A stretch of 64,000 nt of DNA. Source: Mesorhizobium muleiense (GTDB lineage: Bacteria > Pseudomonadota > Alphaproteobacteria > Rhizobiales > Rhizobiaceae). The stretch spans positions 1-64,000 of the forward strand of contig NZ_FNEE01000018.1 in the NCBI RefSeq assembly GCF_900099905.1, in the 5' to 3' direction. Below the pieces are notes generated by a model. The model made no database searches. It was not told where the DNA came from and saw only the letters and a list, made by a program, of their open reading frames with translations. This document shows positions 37,012 through 46,308 of this stretch, in pieces. A program made the position numbers and the translations under genes. Each line of letters starts with the position of its first letter. Positions within the stretch are counted from its first letter, which is position 1.

Positions 37012-37093
37012 TCCAACCGTAAGGCCTGCCTGTACGTGCCAATTTCCGCACTTACGTCGGCGAGTTCTTGATAATCGTTTTTCCGCACGAAAC

Positions 37094-37798
37094 TTAAGCT
37101 CCCATGGGAGAAGGCGAGGAAATCAATGCACGGGTAGCAACAACGAGCCTGTCTCTCGAGTAATTGTAGAAGCGAGAATCAATTCTGAGTTTCACGTTTG
37201 AAGGACGATTCCCAGTGCAGCGTCTGGACCCGGAGGCGTCTAGGAATCCAACAGCAGCATTCAACCAGAACCGAAATTCACCCACGTCGAAATGCGCAAT
37301 GTTCGAGCGTATGGTCTCAGCGGCATGCTTTTCATGGACCCGCGCCAGCTTGCAGATTGTCATTGCCAGCATGATTGGCTGGTCGTTAGCCCGCTCCCAC
37401 AGGAAGTCGTCGTCTAGAAATGATGCTTCGTCAGCATCCGAAAACTCGAATCCACGAATGTCCCGTACCTCGGCAAGATTTTCATAGGTATGACTGTGGA
37501 AATCACCGATGAGCGTCAAGTGTGGTGCCCATCGATCCATCAGTTCGCTCTTCAGGCGGACAGCCTGATCGTTGGGCTTCACGCTGTTCCGTGATCGCTT
37601 GGCTGAAATGCTGAGACTCATAAGATCGACATGGAAATGGGTCGTTCCTTTCGAGTCCTCGCGACTGAAGCCCCAAAGATACCCCAGCGTTTCCAGCTTT
37701 GTTCGGCGCGGACGACCATCTCCGAGAACATAGGCTTCCAGTGTGGCAAGCGTAATAGTGTGACGAGCTGCATCAGAAAGGGAAATGGTGAACTTCAT
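37094..37798 (-). CDS. JAB/MPN-like (JAMM) domain protein
   Basis: 234 aa. The segment LIGDFHSHTYENLAEVRDIRGFEFSDADEASF carries H101-S-H103 and S120-x-x-D123, the JAMM zinc-site pattern with a longer than usual loop. E36 in LETLGYLWGF is a candidate catalytic glutamate. This suggests a JAB1/MPN-type metallopeptidase, possibly an isopeptidase or deubiquitinase-like enzyme. No E1/E2-like partner is visible. It is divergent from the drmA-like pseudogene, and their 5 prime ends are nearly head to head. Frame intact. Function unknown. Confidence 0.6.
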   Translation of the reverse strand: MKFTISLSDAARHTITLATLEAYVLGDGRPRRTKLETLGYLWGFSREDSKGTTHFHVDLMSLSISAKRSRNSVKPNDQAVRLKSELMDRWAPHLTLIGDFHSHTYENLAEVRDIRGFEFSDADEASFLDDDFLWERANDQPIMLAMTICKLARVHEKHAAETIRSNIAHFDVGEFRFWLNAAVGFLDASGSRRCTGNRPSNVKLRIDSRFYNYSRDRLVVATRALISSPSPMGA

Positions 37799-37802
37799 CG
37801 TG

Positions 37803-40522
37803 CGTTACCTGAAGGTGCCTCCGATTCGTTTCCGATCAACGGCCAGCCACGATCCTCACTGGGGCTTCGCTGGTCCAAATCGCGATATATCCGACCTAGT
37901 CGGCCCGAATCCTGACCTTGATCAGGATCTCGCACGCGAAGTCCTGACCAAGAAGCAATCGCTGGTACGTCGGGGGCTTTATCGTTCCCGCCTACGACGG
38001 TGTTGCGCCTGTGATACCTGACGGCGAGGAAACCATCGAAGAAACCGCCGACGACCTTCTCGCCAGTGAGACGCTGGACTCCGCTGTCGAGGAGGAGGTC
38101 GATGAGAAGGATTCGACTGACCAACCACCGCGGGACAGGTTTCTTCCGTCGTCGATAGGGTTGACGGTGGTTCTTCCGGAAACGGTGAGTCAAGTCACGC
38201 TGCGCGCAACATGGGGGAACTATAAGACGGAGCCCCCATTGCCCGATGCGCTCCTCATTCCCGAAGTGTCGGGAAAGGGCAAGCCAAAGCCAGAAAAGCC
38301 CGAGAACCTCCGTTGGGTTCGGGTTTCCGGCGAAGCCGCGATCGTCCTCGACGTCACTCGGAACCAGTCCGGGATCCCGCTGCCGGAAAGCGCTGCGCCT
38401 CACAGGCCGGGCGGCGGCATCGAAGTCGCCGTTCACACCGTGTGCTCCGTTAAAAGACTCCGGAAGGGGCTGAAGAGCGTCTGCGCGTCATCACCGTCTT
38501 CTTGGTAAACCGTCGACGGAGCACAAAGGCTCCGTACAAGGACGTGGCCTACGCGTTCCAGACCCGGATCGAGCTCGAATGTGCGGATGGATTTTATCCG
38601 CGCAGCGACCTGTCCACCTACCAGTCCGATGATTTCGAACTTAGGCTGGGCGATCTCCATTATCGCGATGTCCGCGAATATGCCGTTGGTCGCAACACAT
38701 CTGCCGGCTGGCAAGAACGGCGTGACGCGACGAACGATCCGCTCCCCGTGACGCGTGTTTGGACCGATTTCCTTCCGCAGCAGGAGGTGGAGCGTGTCGT
38801 CCCGGCAAGGAGCGATGGCGTCGAGTTCGGCATGGAGGCTCTCGCTCGGGCTGCCGTTTCCGGAGCCGAAGCGGTCAGTGCAGCCTTGGATTCACTGCCT
38901 GAACTTTACGCCGAGTGGCGGCGGGGTCAGGAAGGAATGATGACAGGGCTTGCGCCGAGACGGCTAAAGACGGGCCAGGCGCTTCTGGAAAAAGTTGACA
39001 CCGCCGGCAGCAGGATTCGCGATGGGATAGATCTCCTTAAGCGTGATACGGTGGCGCGTGAAGCATTCGGCCTGATGAATACGGCGATGGCGATGGCCAA
39101 CCGCCGGCGCGAGGCAGTGATCCAGAAGAAGCTGCCGGGCGATGTAGACCCGCCAACATGGCGGCCGTTCCAGCTAGCCTTCGTCCTCCTCAATCTCGTT
39201 GGCGTGACCGACCGAAACAGTGGTGAGCGTGAGATCGTCGACCTGCTTTTTTTCCGACCGGCGGCGGCAAGAGCGTATCTTGGACTTGCCGCCTATGCGA
39301 TTGTGCTGAGGCGGCTCCGCGGATCTGGCGTGCTGGGTGCGGGCATCAGCGTCATCATGCGCTACACGTTACGCCTGCTCACGCCGCTGGTCTCGTCTGC
39401 GCGCTCGAATTCCTGCGGACCCATGATGACAATGGCCGGAAGACGCTTGGCGAATGGCCGATCGAGATTGGACTCTGGGTGGGCGGCGCAGCCTCACCGA
39501 ACAATCCAGCCGCGAAATTCTTCCGACAAGGACGCCGCGACGACCTGGCTGAAGCGGTACCAGAGCAGACCTAAGACGAAATCCCCGGTGCCACTGAAGG
39601 CATGTCCGTGGTGTGGTGAGCCCTTCAAGCCAGAGAGCTTCCACTTCACGCCCAACAGGACGGCTCCGCAGAATCTAGTGCTCAAATGCGAGAACGCCGA
39701 ATGCGACTTCACGCGGGATCGACACCTGCCGGTGCTCGTGGTGGACGAGCCAATTTACCGCCGTCTTCCCGCATTTCTCATCGCCACGGTGGACAAATTT
39801 GCCTCCCTTCCATGGATTGGCAAGAGCGGCGCATTCTTTGGACACGTAGACCGGTATGATCCGGACAAGGGGTTCTTCGGCGCGTATGGGCCAGGCGAAG
39901 GTCGCCCCTTCGGAAACGGGCATCGGCTCGATCCGCCGGATCTTGTCATCCAGGACGAACTGCACCTGATCTCTGGCCCGCTTGGAACGGTGGCCGCACT
40001 CTACGAAACAGCGATCGACCTGCTGTCGTCGCGGCCGGGTCTTCATGGACTCATTCGTCCAAAATCGTCGCTTCGACCGCGACCGTCCGAAGGGCGGAGA
40101 AACAGATCGCAGCCTTGTTCGATCGTTCGGAGACGGCCGTATTTCCGCCACCCGGCATCCACCGTACCGACAGCTTCTTCGCCAGGACTGTGCCATCGAC
40201 ACGAGAGCCAGCCCGCCTCTACATCGGTGTGGCGAGTCAGGATCGCGGGCCTAAACTCCTCTTTCTTCGGAGCATGCAGACCCTGCTGGCAGGCGCGCAG
40301 GCACTGACTTCCAGCCCGACGCAAGAAGGGGAAGATCCCGCCGATCCGTATCTGACAGTGCTCACGTATTTCAATGCGCTTCGCGAGCTTTGGGTGGCGC
40401 TCGTCGCATCTCCTCAGAACTCCGCTGCTTCCAGCTGGCGGCTGAAACCCACAGGCGCAGCCAGCTTGGTCGCTAACCGCATCGATCGCCTCATGGTGTC
40501 TGCCATGAATCCGTGTTCGTGA
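37803..40522 (+). pseudogene. drmA: DISARM DrmA helicase-like gene, multiple frameshifts, 3 prime end lost
   Basis: Pieces in three frames rebuild a DrmA-type protein. DLVGPNPDLDQDLAREVL is followed, after a shift near 37950, by NRWYVGGFIVPAYDGVAPVIPDGEETIEE and PPRDRFLPSSIGLTVVLP. The long frame from 38502 has RTRIELECADGFYPRSDLS, a zinc-ribbon-like segment (CPWCGEPFKP ... CENAECDF) and PPDLVIQDELHLISGPLGT, the DEAD-like motif II region typical of DrmA. The helicase continues in another frame as STATVRRAEKQIAALFDRSE and FPPPGIHRTDSFFA up to about 40522. The end of the gene, drmB and drmC are absent. Non-functional remnant. Confidence 0.8.
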
Positions 40523-40662
40523 AGCGCTCCAGAGCGAAGATGTTGGGCGTCAACCAAGTTCACCAATGAGCTTCACTGCTCGAGTTCTGCACGGTGTCAC
40601 CGACTGGCGCCGGAGGTTGATCCGGTGATTAGGAGGAGCACTCGTTGTCGGATTCTCGACGA

Positions 40663-40739
40663 TGTCGGACATGTGACACAACGCTTCCAGAGCGATCGCA
40701 TTGTTCCGAAACGATTTTCCCAGTTGGCACGACGGTTGC
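40663..40739 (+). promoter_or_regulatory. NifA site plus sigma-54 promoter for prolyl oligopeptidase/OmpW genes
   Basis: An upstream activator TGT-N10-ACA lies at 40663-40678 (TGTCGGACATGTGACA). A -24/-12 promoter TGGCACG-ACGG-TTGC lies at 40725-40739, with GG at 40726-40727 and GC at 40738-40739 exactly ten bases apart. Transcription should start near 40751 and run into the leader ORF and the peptidase gene. The spacing of about 47 bases between the elements is short but matches the other two promoters of this kind in the window. Confidence 0.88.
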
Positions 40740-40791
40740 GATCCTATGCGCAAAAGCCCTGCGATGCCGCACCGACTGGAAGAACTCATCA

Positions 40792-40893
40792 ATGATCACG
40801 CTTTTCGAACATGTGGGCGCCGCTACCAACACTGAGCGTTCCCGAGCCGACGGAAGCCTCTATCCCTTCTTTCTGAAGGCTGTCCGGACATGA
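40792..40893 (+). CDS. 33-aa leader ORF coupled to the peptidase gene
   Basis: A short frame MITLFEHVGAATNTERSRAD...LKAVRT begins about 40 bases after the predicted sigma-54 start. Its TGA overlaps the ATG of the peptidase gene (ATGA). The leader of the third NifA promoter begins with the similar MITFAEH followed by a related nucleotide sequence, so the leader is part of a duplicated promoter module. It may couple translation. Function unknown. Confidence 0.5.
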   Translation: MITLFEHVGAATNTERSRADGSLYPFFLKAVRT

Positions 40894-43052
40894 ACGCATT
40901 TGATGTCCGTCCAACGCTGGATGCTCCCGACGACGATCCCTATCTCTGGCTTGAAGATGTAGAGGGCGAGCGGGCACTTGCCTGGGCCGCCGGCCAGTCG
41001 GCAAAGACCCTGAAGCACTTCGGTGGAACGCAGTTCGAGCGCGACCGGGCGGCTCTGACAGCCATTTTCGACAATTGCGACAACCTTCCCCTGATCGCGC
41101 GCCGTGGTCAGTACCTCTACAATTATTGGCGAGATGCCGGAAATCCACGCGGACTGTGGCGCCGGACCACCCTTGCCGCCTACATGAAGGCGGATCCCCA
41201 ATGGGAGCTACTGCTCGATCTAGATGCTCTCGCGGCTAGCGACGGAGAGGATTGGATCTGGGACGGCGCGTCCGTCGAGCCGGAGAGACGGGAAAGAGCC
41301 GTTCTGCGCCTGTCGCGCGGCGGCAGCGACGCGGTCGTGCATCGCGAATTCGACCTGATCTCTCTGAGCTTTGTCGCCGACGGTTTCAACCTCCCCGAGG
41401 CCAAAGGCTACGTTAGTTGGCTGGACCCTGACACGCTTCTGCTTTCCAGTGCGCTTGGTAATGGCATGGCCACCCGCTCCGGCTACGCGCGCACCGTGCG
41501 AGTGTGGAAGCGTGACGCGGATCCTCTCACCACGCCGGTAATCTTCGAGGCCGGGTTCCAGAGCCTCAAGGTGTCTGGTCATTCGGACCGCACCGGCCGC
41601 AGCGAGCGCCTTTGGTTCATCGAGCAGCCGGCCTTCTTCGAGAAGATCAGCTGGATCGGCGACAGGAGCGGGCCGAGGAGGCAGATCGATCTTCCTCGCG
41701 ACGCGTCGCGGCAGGTCTTCGGCGACTGGCTGGCGGTAAGGCCGCAAAAGCCCTGGACGGTGGGAGGCACCACCCATCCCGCCGACGCGCTGATCGTCAT
41801 CTCGCTTTCCTCTTTCCTCGCCGGCGGTCGCCGTTTTGAGACCCTGTTTCAACCAGGGGAAAGGCGCTCCCTGCAGTCATTCTTCTGGAATGACGGGAAG
41901 CTCATTATCTCTTACCTCGTCGATCTCGTACCGCGTTTCGAGATGTTCACTCCCGGCCACCAGGAATGGACGCGCCGAGTCCTGAACACCCTGCCCGCCG
42001 AAGGGACTGTCGACGTCTGGTCATTCGATGCGGCAGTTCACGAGACCAATGGAGAGGTCCTGGTCTGTGCTCAGGATCCGATCACGCCGCCGCAGCTCTT
42101 GCTGTTCGATCTCAATGCCGCGCCGTCTCTCAGCGCTTCAGCAATCCTGAAGCGTAGCCCGAAGAATTTCGATGCATCCGGACTGGTGGTCACGCGCCAC
42201 GAGGCAATCTCTATCGATCATGAGCTGATCCCCTATACGCAGGTTGGTCCGGCGAACGGGAACGGAGATGCTCCGATTCACCTTTCCGCTTATGGCGGGT
42301 TCGGCGTATCACTCCTGCCCTACTACAACTCCCCGCTGGGCAAGCTGTGGCTCGAGCGCGGCGGCACGTGTGTGGAGGCGAACATCCGCGGCGGCGGCGA
42401 GTTCGGCACCCGCTGGCACGATGCCGGGCGCAGGGAGGGCAAGCGTCTCGCCCATGACGATTTCGCCGCCGTTGCCGCCGACCTCGTGCGAAGGGGCATC
42501 ACCCTGCCGAGGCGGATTGCCGCCGAGGGCGGCTCAAACGGCGGCCTGCTGATCGCCAACATGCTGACCCGCTATCCTGAGCATTTCGGGGCTCTGTTCT
42601 GCACAATTCCGCTTATCGACATGCGTCGCTACACCAAGCTCTTAGCGGGCGCGAGCTGGATCGACGAATATGGCGATCCGGACAAGGCTCACGATTGGGC
42701 TTTCCTGAAGGAAATCTCCGCCTATCACGCCGCGGCGCCGGGACAGCCCTATCCGCCTATCCTGATCGCCACCACGAAACGCGACGACCGCGTCCATCCG
42801 GGCCATGCGCGCAAGATGGCCGCAAAACTGCAGGCTCTTGGCTATCCCGCTTACTTCTACGAGGCCAGCGCAGGCGGGCACGGCTACGGCAAGGACAATC
42901 GGGAGCAAGCCGCATTCATCAGTCTAGGCACCAATTTTCTGCGCAGCGCAATCGGCTTCAACGATCACCTTCCTGAGATGGCCGTACGCGTTGCAACGCA
43001 AGAGGAGCATTTGAGCTCCATCAACGATTCATTCGAGCAGGAGACGAAATAG
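40890..43052 (+). CDS. Prolyl oligopeptidase (S9A family)
   Basis: 720 aa. The N-terminal part starts DDPYLWLEDVEGERALAWAAGQSAKTL, characteristic of prolyl oligopeptidases, followed by the beta-propeller region. The C-terminal alpha/beta-hydrolase domain has the catalytic serine S549 in GGSNGG, aspartate in RDDRVHPGHARK (632-633) and histidine H664 in SAGGHGYG. No signal peptide, so it is cytoplasmic. It would cleave short proline-containing peptides. Expression from a NifA/sigma-54 promoter places it in the symbiotic nitrogen-fixing programme. OmpW follows 38 bases downstream in the same unit. Confidence 0.93.
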   Translation: MNAFDVRPTLDAPDDDPYLWLEDVEGERALAWAAGQSAKTLKHFGGTQFERDRAALTAIFDNCDNLPLIARRGQYLYNYWRDAGNPRGLWRRTTLAAYMKADPQWELLLDLDALAASDGEDWIWDGASVEPERRERAVLRLSRGGSDAVVHREFDLISLSFVADGFNLPEAKGYVSWLDPDTLLLSSALGNGMATRSGYARTVRVWKRDADPLTTPVIFEAGFQSLKVSGHSDRTGRSERLWFIEQPAFFEKISWIGDRSGPRRQIDLPRDASRQVFGDWLAVRPQKPWTVGGTTHPADALIVISLSSFLAGGRRFETLFQPGERRSLQSFFWNDGKLIISYLVDLVPRFEMFTPGHQEWTRRVLNTLPAEGTVDVWSFDAAVHETNGEVLVCAQDPITPPQLLLFDLNAAPSLSASAILKRSPKNFDASGLVVTRHEAISIDHELIPYTQVGPANGNGDAPIHLSAYGGFGVSLLPYYNSPLGKLWLERGGTCVEANIRGGGEFGTRWHDAGRREGKRLAHDDFAAVAADLVRRGITLPRRIAAEGGSNGGLLIANMLTRYPEHFGALFCTIPLIDMRRYTKLLAGASWIDEYGDPDKAHDWAFLKEISAYHAAAPGQPYPPILIATTKRDDRVHPGHARKMAAKLQALGYPAYFYEASAGGHGYGKDNREQAAFISLGTNFLRSAIGFNDHLPEMAVRVATQEEHLSSINDSFEQETK

Positions 43053-43090
43053 TGCAGTGCATCCTTTCTGAACATCAAGGAGTGAATATC

Positions 43091-43789
43091 ATGGCGAGAA
43101 CGCGAATGGGCGTAGCGCGGGCAATAGCAGCGGCGGTGGCCCTAATCATGGTGGGACAGCAGGCCGTCGCCGCGGAGCCTGGGCAAGCAGAGACCGTCCT
43201 GGCGGAGACGGGAGCCTCGGTCACCGAAGCGCCAAGCCTTTGGCAGGTCCGCCTGCGGGCGTTGGGCGTCGTTACGAAAGATCTGGGCTACGTTGATACG
43301 CTTCCCGGCTCCGGTCTTTCCTATTCGGACACGGTGACGCCGGAACTCGATATCTCGTATTTCTTTAACGACAACATCGCCGCCGAACTCATACTCGGTA
43401 CCACCTATGCCAACATCGCGGGCCAAGGGACGATCGGTGGGTTGGGCAACATCGGCAAAGCTTGGCTGCTGCCGCCGACGCTCACGTTGCAGTACCATTT
43501 TACCGATCTCGGCGCGTTCAAGCCTTATGTCGGCGCCGGCGTGAACTACACGATCTTCTATAACCAGGACACCGGCAGCGCTGACGCTCTCAAGGTGAAG
43601 AACACGTTCGGCACGGCGCTGCAGGTCGGATTCGACTACATGGTGGACCAGCACTGGGGCCTCAACTTCGACGTGAAGAAGCTTTTCCTGAGGCCGGACT
43701 TCGACGTCACGGTGGCCGGCGCGAAGCTGACGGGGAAGGCGGAGCTCGATCCCTGGCTGATAGGCGCAGGTGTCACCTACCGCTTTTGA
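43091..43789 (+). CDS. ompW: OmpW-family outer membrane protein
   Basis: 232 aa from ATG 43091, with AAGGAG ribosome site. The signal peptide (RAIAAAVALIMVGQQAVAA) is followed by an eight-stranded beta-barrel: WQVRLRALGVVTKD, PELDISYFFNDNIAAELILGTTYAN, LTLQYHFTDLGAFKPYVGAGVNYTIFY, and a C-terminal phenylalanine (GVTYRF) as barrel proteins need. It probably forms a small channel for hydrophobic or small solutes. It is the second gene of the NifA-controlled unit and is followed by a terminator. Confidence 0.92.
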   Translation: MARTRMGVARAIAAAVALIMVGQQAVAAEPGQAETVLAETGASVTEAPSLWQVRLRALGVVTKDLGYVDTLPGSGLSYSDTVTPELDISYFFNDNIAAELILGTTYANIAGQGTIGGLGNIGKAWLLPPTLTLQYHFTDLGAFKPYVGAGVNYTIFYNQDTGSADALKVKNTFGTALQVGFDYMVDQHWGLNFDVKKLFLRPDFDVTVAGAKLTGKAELDPWLIGAGVTYRF

Positions 43790-43832
43790 ATATCAAGTGA
43801 AGTCCGCTTCCCGACTGCCGGTTTAAGATGAA

Positions 43833-43855
43833 GGGCGCCTCGCGCGCCCTTTTTT
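43833..43855 (+). terminator. Rho-independent terminator after ompW
   Basis: GGGCGC-CTCGC-GCGCCC followed by a run of six T. The stem is six GC pairs. It lies about 45 bases after the ompW stop and ends the NifA-controlled transcript. Confidence 0.88.
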
Positions 43856-43859
43856 ACGG

Positions 43860-44269
43860 TCGACACTGCAGGGCGAGACCTCATGAAGCCATTGTCGAGA
43901 GGCGGGGCTCTCTTCCGGCGGACCAAGAGGGTGCACTGGCCAGCCGGCCTCGCGCCTGAGATCGAGTGCTTAGAAGCGCTTTGGATCGGGACGGGCTTTG
44001 GTATTGTGGGTGGAATGCTTCGGCCAAATCCTTTGCGGCATCGTCTCCCGGACGTCATGTGTGAGCTTCTTTGTCAGCGCAAGGCGAACACGGATCTCCT
44101 ACCAGGCCGTTGAAGAAGTGTCCCGTTTGGCCTTGAGGATTGCCTCGTCGCCATTGTGATAACGAAGGTGATCTCGATGGAGCCGTCGTCGAGCAGTTCA
44201 GCATGGCCGTCGCCTGTGACCTCGTCCATTTCGTCGAATCCGACCCATGTGAAGAAGACCGTCGACGGG
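43860..44269. pseudogene. Junction region with a small rhizobial ORF remnant
   Basis: No intact gene. On the minus strand 44270 to 44090 reads TVFFTWVGFDEMDEVTGDGHAELLDDGSIEI, a fragment of a small acidic protein that I know only as a recurrent hypothetical of rhizobial accessory DNA. It is fused to the integrase remnant upstream. Confidence 0.4.
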
Positions 44270-44720
44270 CCGTAGCCGAGTTCGAGGGTCAGATGAGCCA
44301 AACGCCAGTGGGGCGTCCTGGGGACGACGCGCGCGAGATTCTGGTCGTGGTGGCCAGCCCAATACAAAAACCGAAGAAATGTCCGGATGTGAGAAGTTGC
44401 TGCGGTGCGGGTACCGGAGGTCGCCGATAGTGACAGCCGATGTTCGACAGCGGCAAGGACATGCTCAGCCGTCAACGCGCCGAGGTCTTGGCCGGGAATG
44501 GTGGTGATGGAACCAATCCAGAAAGCGGCGGCTGCCTAGGAGAACGCCTTCGCGGGACTTTGACTCCAGTCCGCACACCCTGCTCAGATAGTCCGAAAAA
44601 GAGGTCAGAAGCGGAGCATCCGGATTATTATCTACACTGGGAACAGAAGCAAGGAAGCGTTCTGGAGCCACTCGCCGCGCGTGTCCCAGTGCCGACACTG
44701 CTCCAAGCTGACTATCTGCC
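44270..44720 (-). pseudogene. Tyrosine recombinase/integrase N-terminal remnant
   Basis: Two minus-strand frames join near 44470. One gives LTSFSDYLSRVCGLESKSREGVLLGSRRFLDWFHHHH, the other LTAEHVLAAVEHRLSLSATSGTRTAATSHIRTFLRFLYWAGHHDQNLARVVPR. These are the N-terminal DNA-binding region of rhizobial integrases found in multi-integrase elements. The catalytic domain is missing and replaced by unrelated sequence. Confidence 0.65.
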
Positions 44721-45137
44721 ATGACCACCTGCCGAACGTAGTCCGTTGACGCCACCGGTACCCTTCGCGGTCTGCTCCAGCGGGAAAGATCGGGTCTGAA
44801 CGATCCTGCTGACCTGTGCGGCGGCCTCTCTCGCTAGGGCGTCCCCCTTCCTGTCGTCCTCCTCCGCCGCTTTCGGCTGCTTTCGGCCCGCCGCCCTCGC
44901 CAAGGCGTCGTAGTCGGTAAGCGCGTCCTCCGTCTCCTTTAGGGGCTTCATCGCGTGACTAGAGTTTAGCGCGTGTTTGTAGGCGGCGGACCGAATGGTC
45001 GTCGAAATGCCACCCAGCGCCACCGCAAGATGCCTTAGGGCTTCCGCCTCATAATCTGAGAGCGGCACGTCACGATTAGAGCCGGTTGCCCTGCCTTCTT
45101 CCACTTTCACAATGTCTGTAGTTATTTCCTGCTCCAT
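44712..45137 (-). CDS. Hypothetical protein, possibly a fragment
   Basis: 141 aa starting MEQEITTDIVKVEEGRATGSNRD with a helical, charged body (KPLKETEDALTDYDALARAAGRKQPKAAEEDDRKGDALAREAAAQV). No family recognised. Its start is about 70 bases from the broken end of an IS630 element, and its tail overlaps the integrase remnant, so it may be truncated. Confidence 0.4.
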   Translation of the reverse strand: MEQEITTDIVKVEEGRATGSNRDVPLSDYEAEALRHLAVALGGISTTIRSAAYKHALNSSHAMKPLKETEDALTDYDALARAAGRKQPKAAEEDDRKGDALAREAAAQVSRIVQTRSFPLEQTAKGTGGVNGLRSAGGHGR

Positions 45138-45204
45138 CGCGTTGACTGAGATACGATGGAGACGGAAGTGGAGAACAAATTGTTACAAGCAACTAAGATG
45201 ATAT

Positions 45205-45897
45205 TCTCGTCAACGGGACAATAGTGGACGTTAAGGGCGGCGAACAGGGTGGTGGTGCCGTTGCGCTTGTAGTCGTGCCTCATCGTACCGAGCCGCCCCT
45301 TCTTCATCGGCAGGCCGGGTTGGGTGCGGTCGAGCGCCTGGATCTGGCTCTTTTCATCGACCGACAGAACGATGGCATGGGCCGGCGCATCGAGATAGAG
45401 GCCGACGACGTCGCGCAACTTGTCGACGAACTTCGGATCATTGGAGAGCTTGAACTGGCGCCAGCGGTGGGGTGCGAGACCATGCGCCTTCCAGATGCGC
45501 CTGACGGCGCTGGCGCTGATTGCGGCGGCTTGCGCCATCATGTCGGCGGTCCAGTGGGTCCTCTCGCCCGGCGGATCGGCAAGCGTCAGTGCCACGACGC
45601 GCTCGCCGACATCGGGACCGAGCGGCGGAATGCGCGACTGTCGCGTCTTGTCGCGCAGCGGCCCGTCACAGCCTTCCGCGGCAAAGCGCTCCTGCCAGCG
45701 CCAGACGTCGGTCTTCGACTTGCCGATGCGGCGCATGACCTGCCGGTGCCGACGCCGTCGGCGGGCAAAAGCACGATCTCGGCGCGCCAGACATGCTTTT
45801 GCGGGGCGTTGCGATCCCTGATCAGCGCCGTCAGACGGACGCGATCGGCCGACGAAACGGTGAACGATCTTCCTGTGCGCATGCGCCAGACTCGCAC
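45205..45897 (-). pseudogene. IS630-family transposase remnant
   Basis: Two frames. From 45897 comes RSFTVSSADRVRLTALIRDRNAPQKHVWRAEIVLLPADG, then from 45736 comes MRRIGKSKTDVWRWQERFAAEGCDGPLRDKTRQSRIPPL and LDAPAHAIVLSVDEKSQIQALDRTQPGLP, with an aspartate of the DDE triad (SVDEKSQIQALDRTQ). The gene is frameshifted near 45736 and cut after LNVHYCPVDENI, losing the final acidic residue. Confidence 0.85.
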
Positions 45898-45950
45898 GCG
45901 CAGGCCAGAAAGGGAATCTCTGATTGGACTCCTATGTCAGGCGGGAACCA

Positions 45951-46195
45951 CTAGAGGCCGAGACCGCCGATGCAGACATGTTTGGTGTCGAGATAATCCA
46001 CGATGCCCTGGAGGCCGCCTTCCTTGCCGAGGCCCGATTCCTTGACGCCGCGGAACGGCACCTCCGGCGTGGTGATCAGGCCTTCATTGACGCCGGTACT
46101 TCAGTCCTTCCATCACGCGGAAGGCGCGACCGAGACCGCCGGTGTAGAAGTAGGCCGCGAGGCCGAACTCGGTGTCGTTGGCGAGCGGCGTGCCC
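45951..46195 (-). pseudogene. Succinate-semialdehyde dehydrogenase (GabD-like), C-terminal remnant
   Basis: The minus strand reads GLITTPEVPFRGVKESGLGKEGGLQGIVDYLDTKHVCIGGLGL and TAG, the standard end of aldehyde dehydrogenases of the GabD type. A piece in another frame (FGLAAYFYTGGLGRAFRVMEGLK) immediately precedes it. The cofactor and catalytic domains are missing. Confidence 0.85.
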
Positions 46196-46308
46196 GACCT
46201 GAGACATGGGTGACGTTTTGTACCGGACACGGATGAAGTGCACCCCTCGGGTGAGCGTTTGCTCGATAATATCCACTGAAGTGAAGCAGTCGGTCTTAAT
46301 GCTGGAAC

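Noticed and set aside
45224..46045. 273-aa plus-strand ORF
   Set aside because: Antisense of the IS630 remnant, where the minus strand shows clear transposase motifs.
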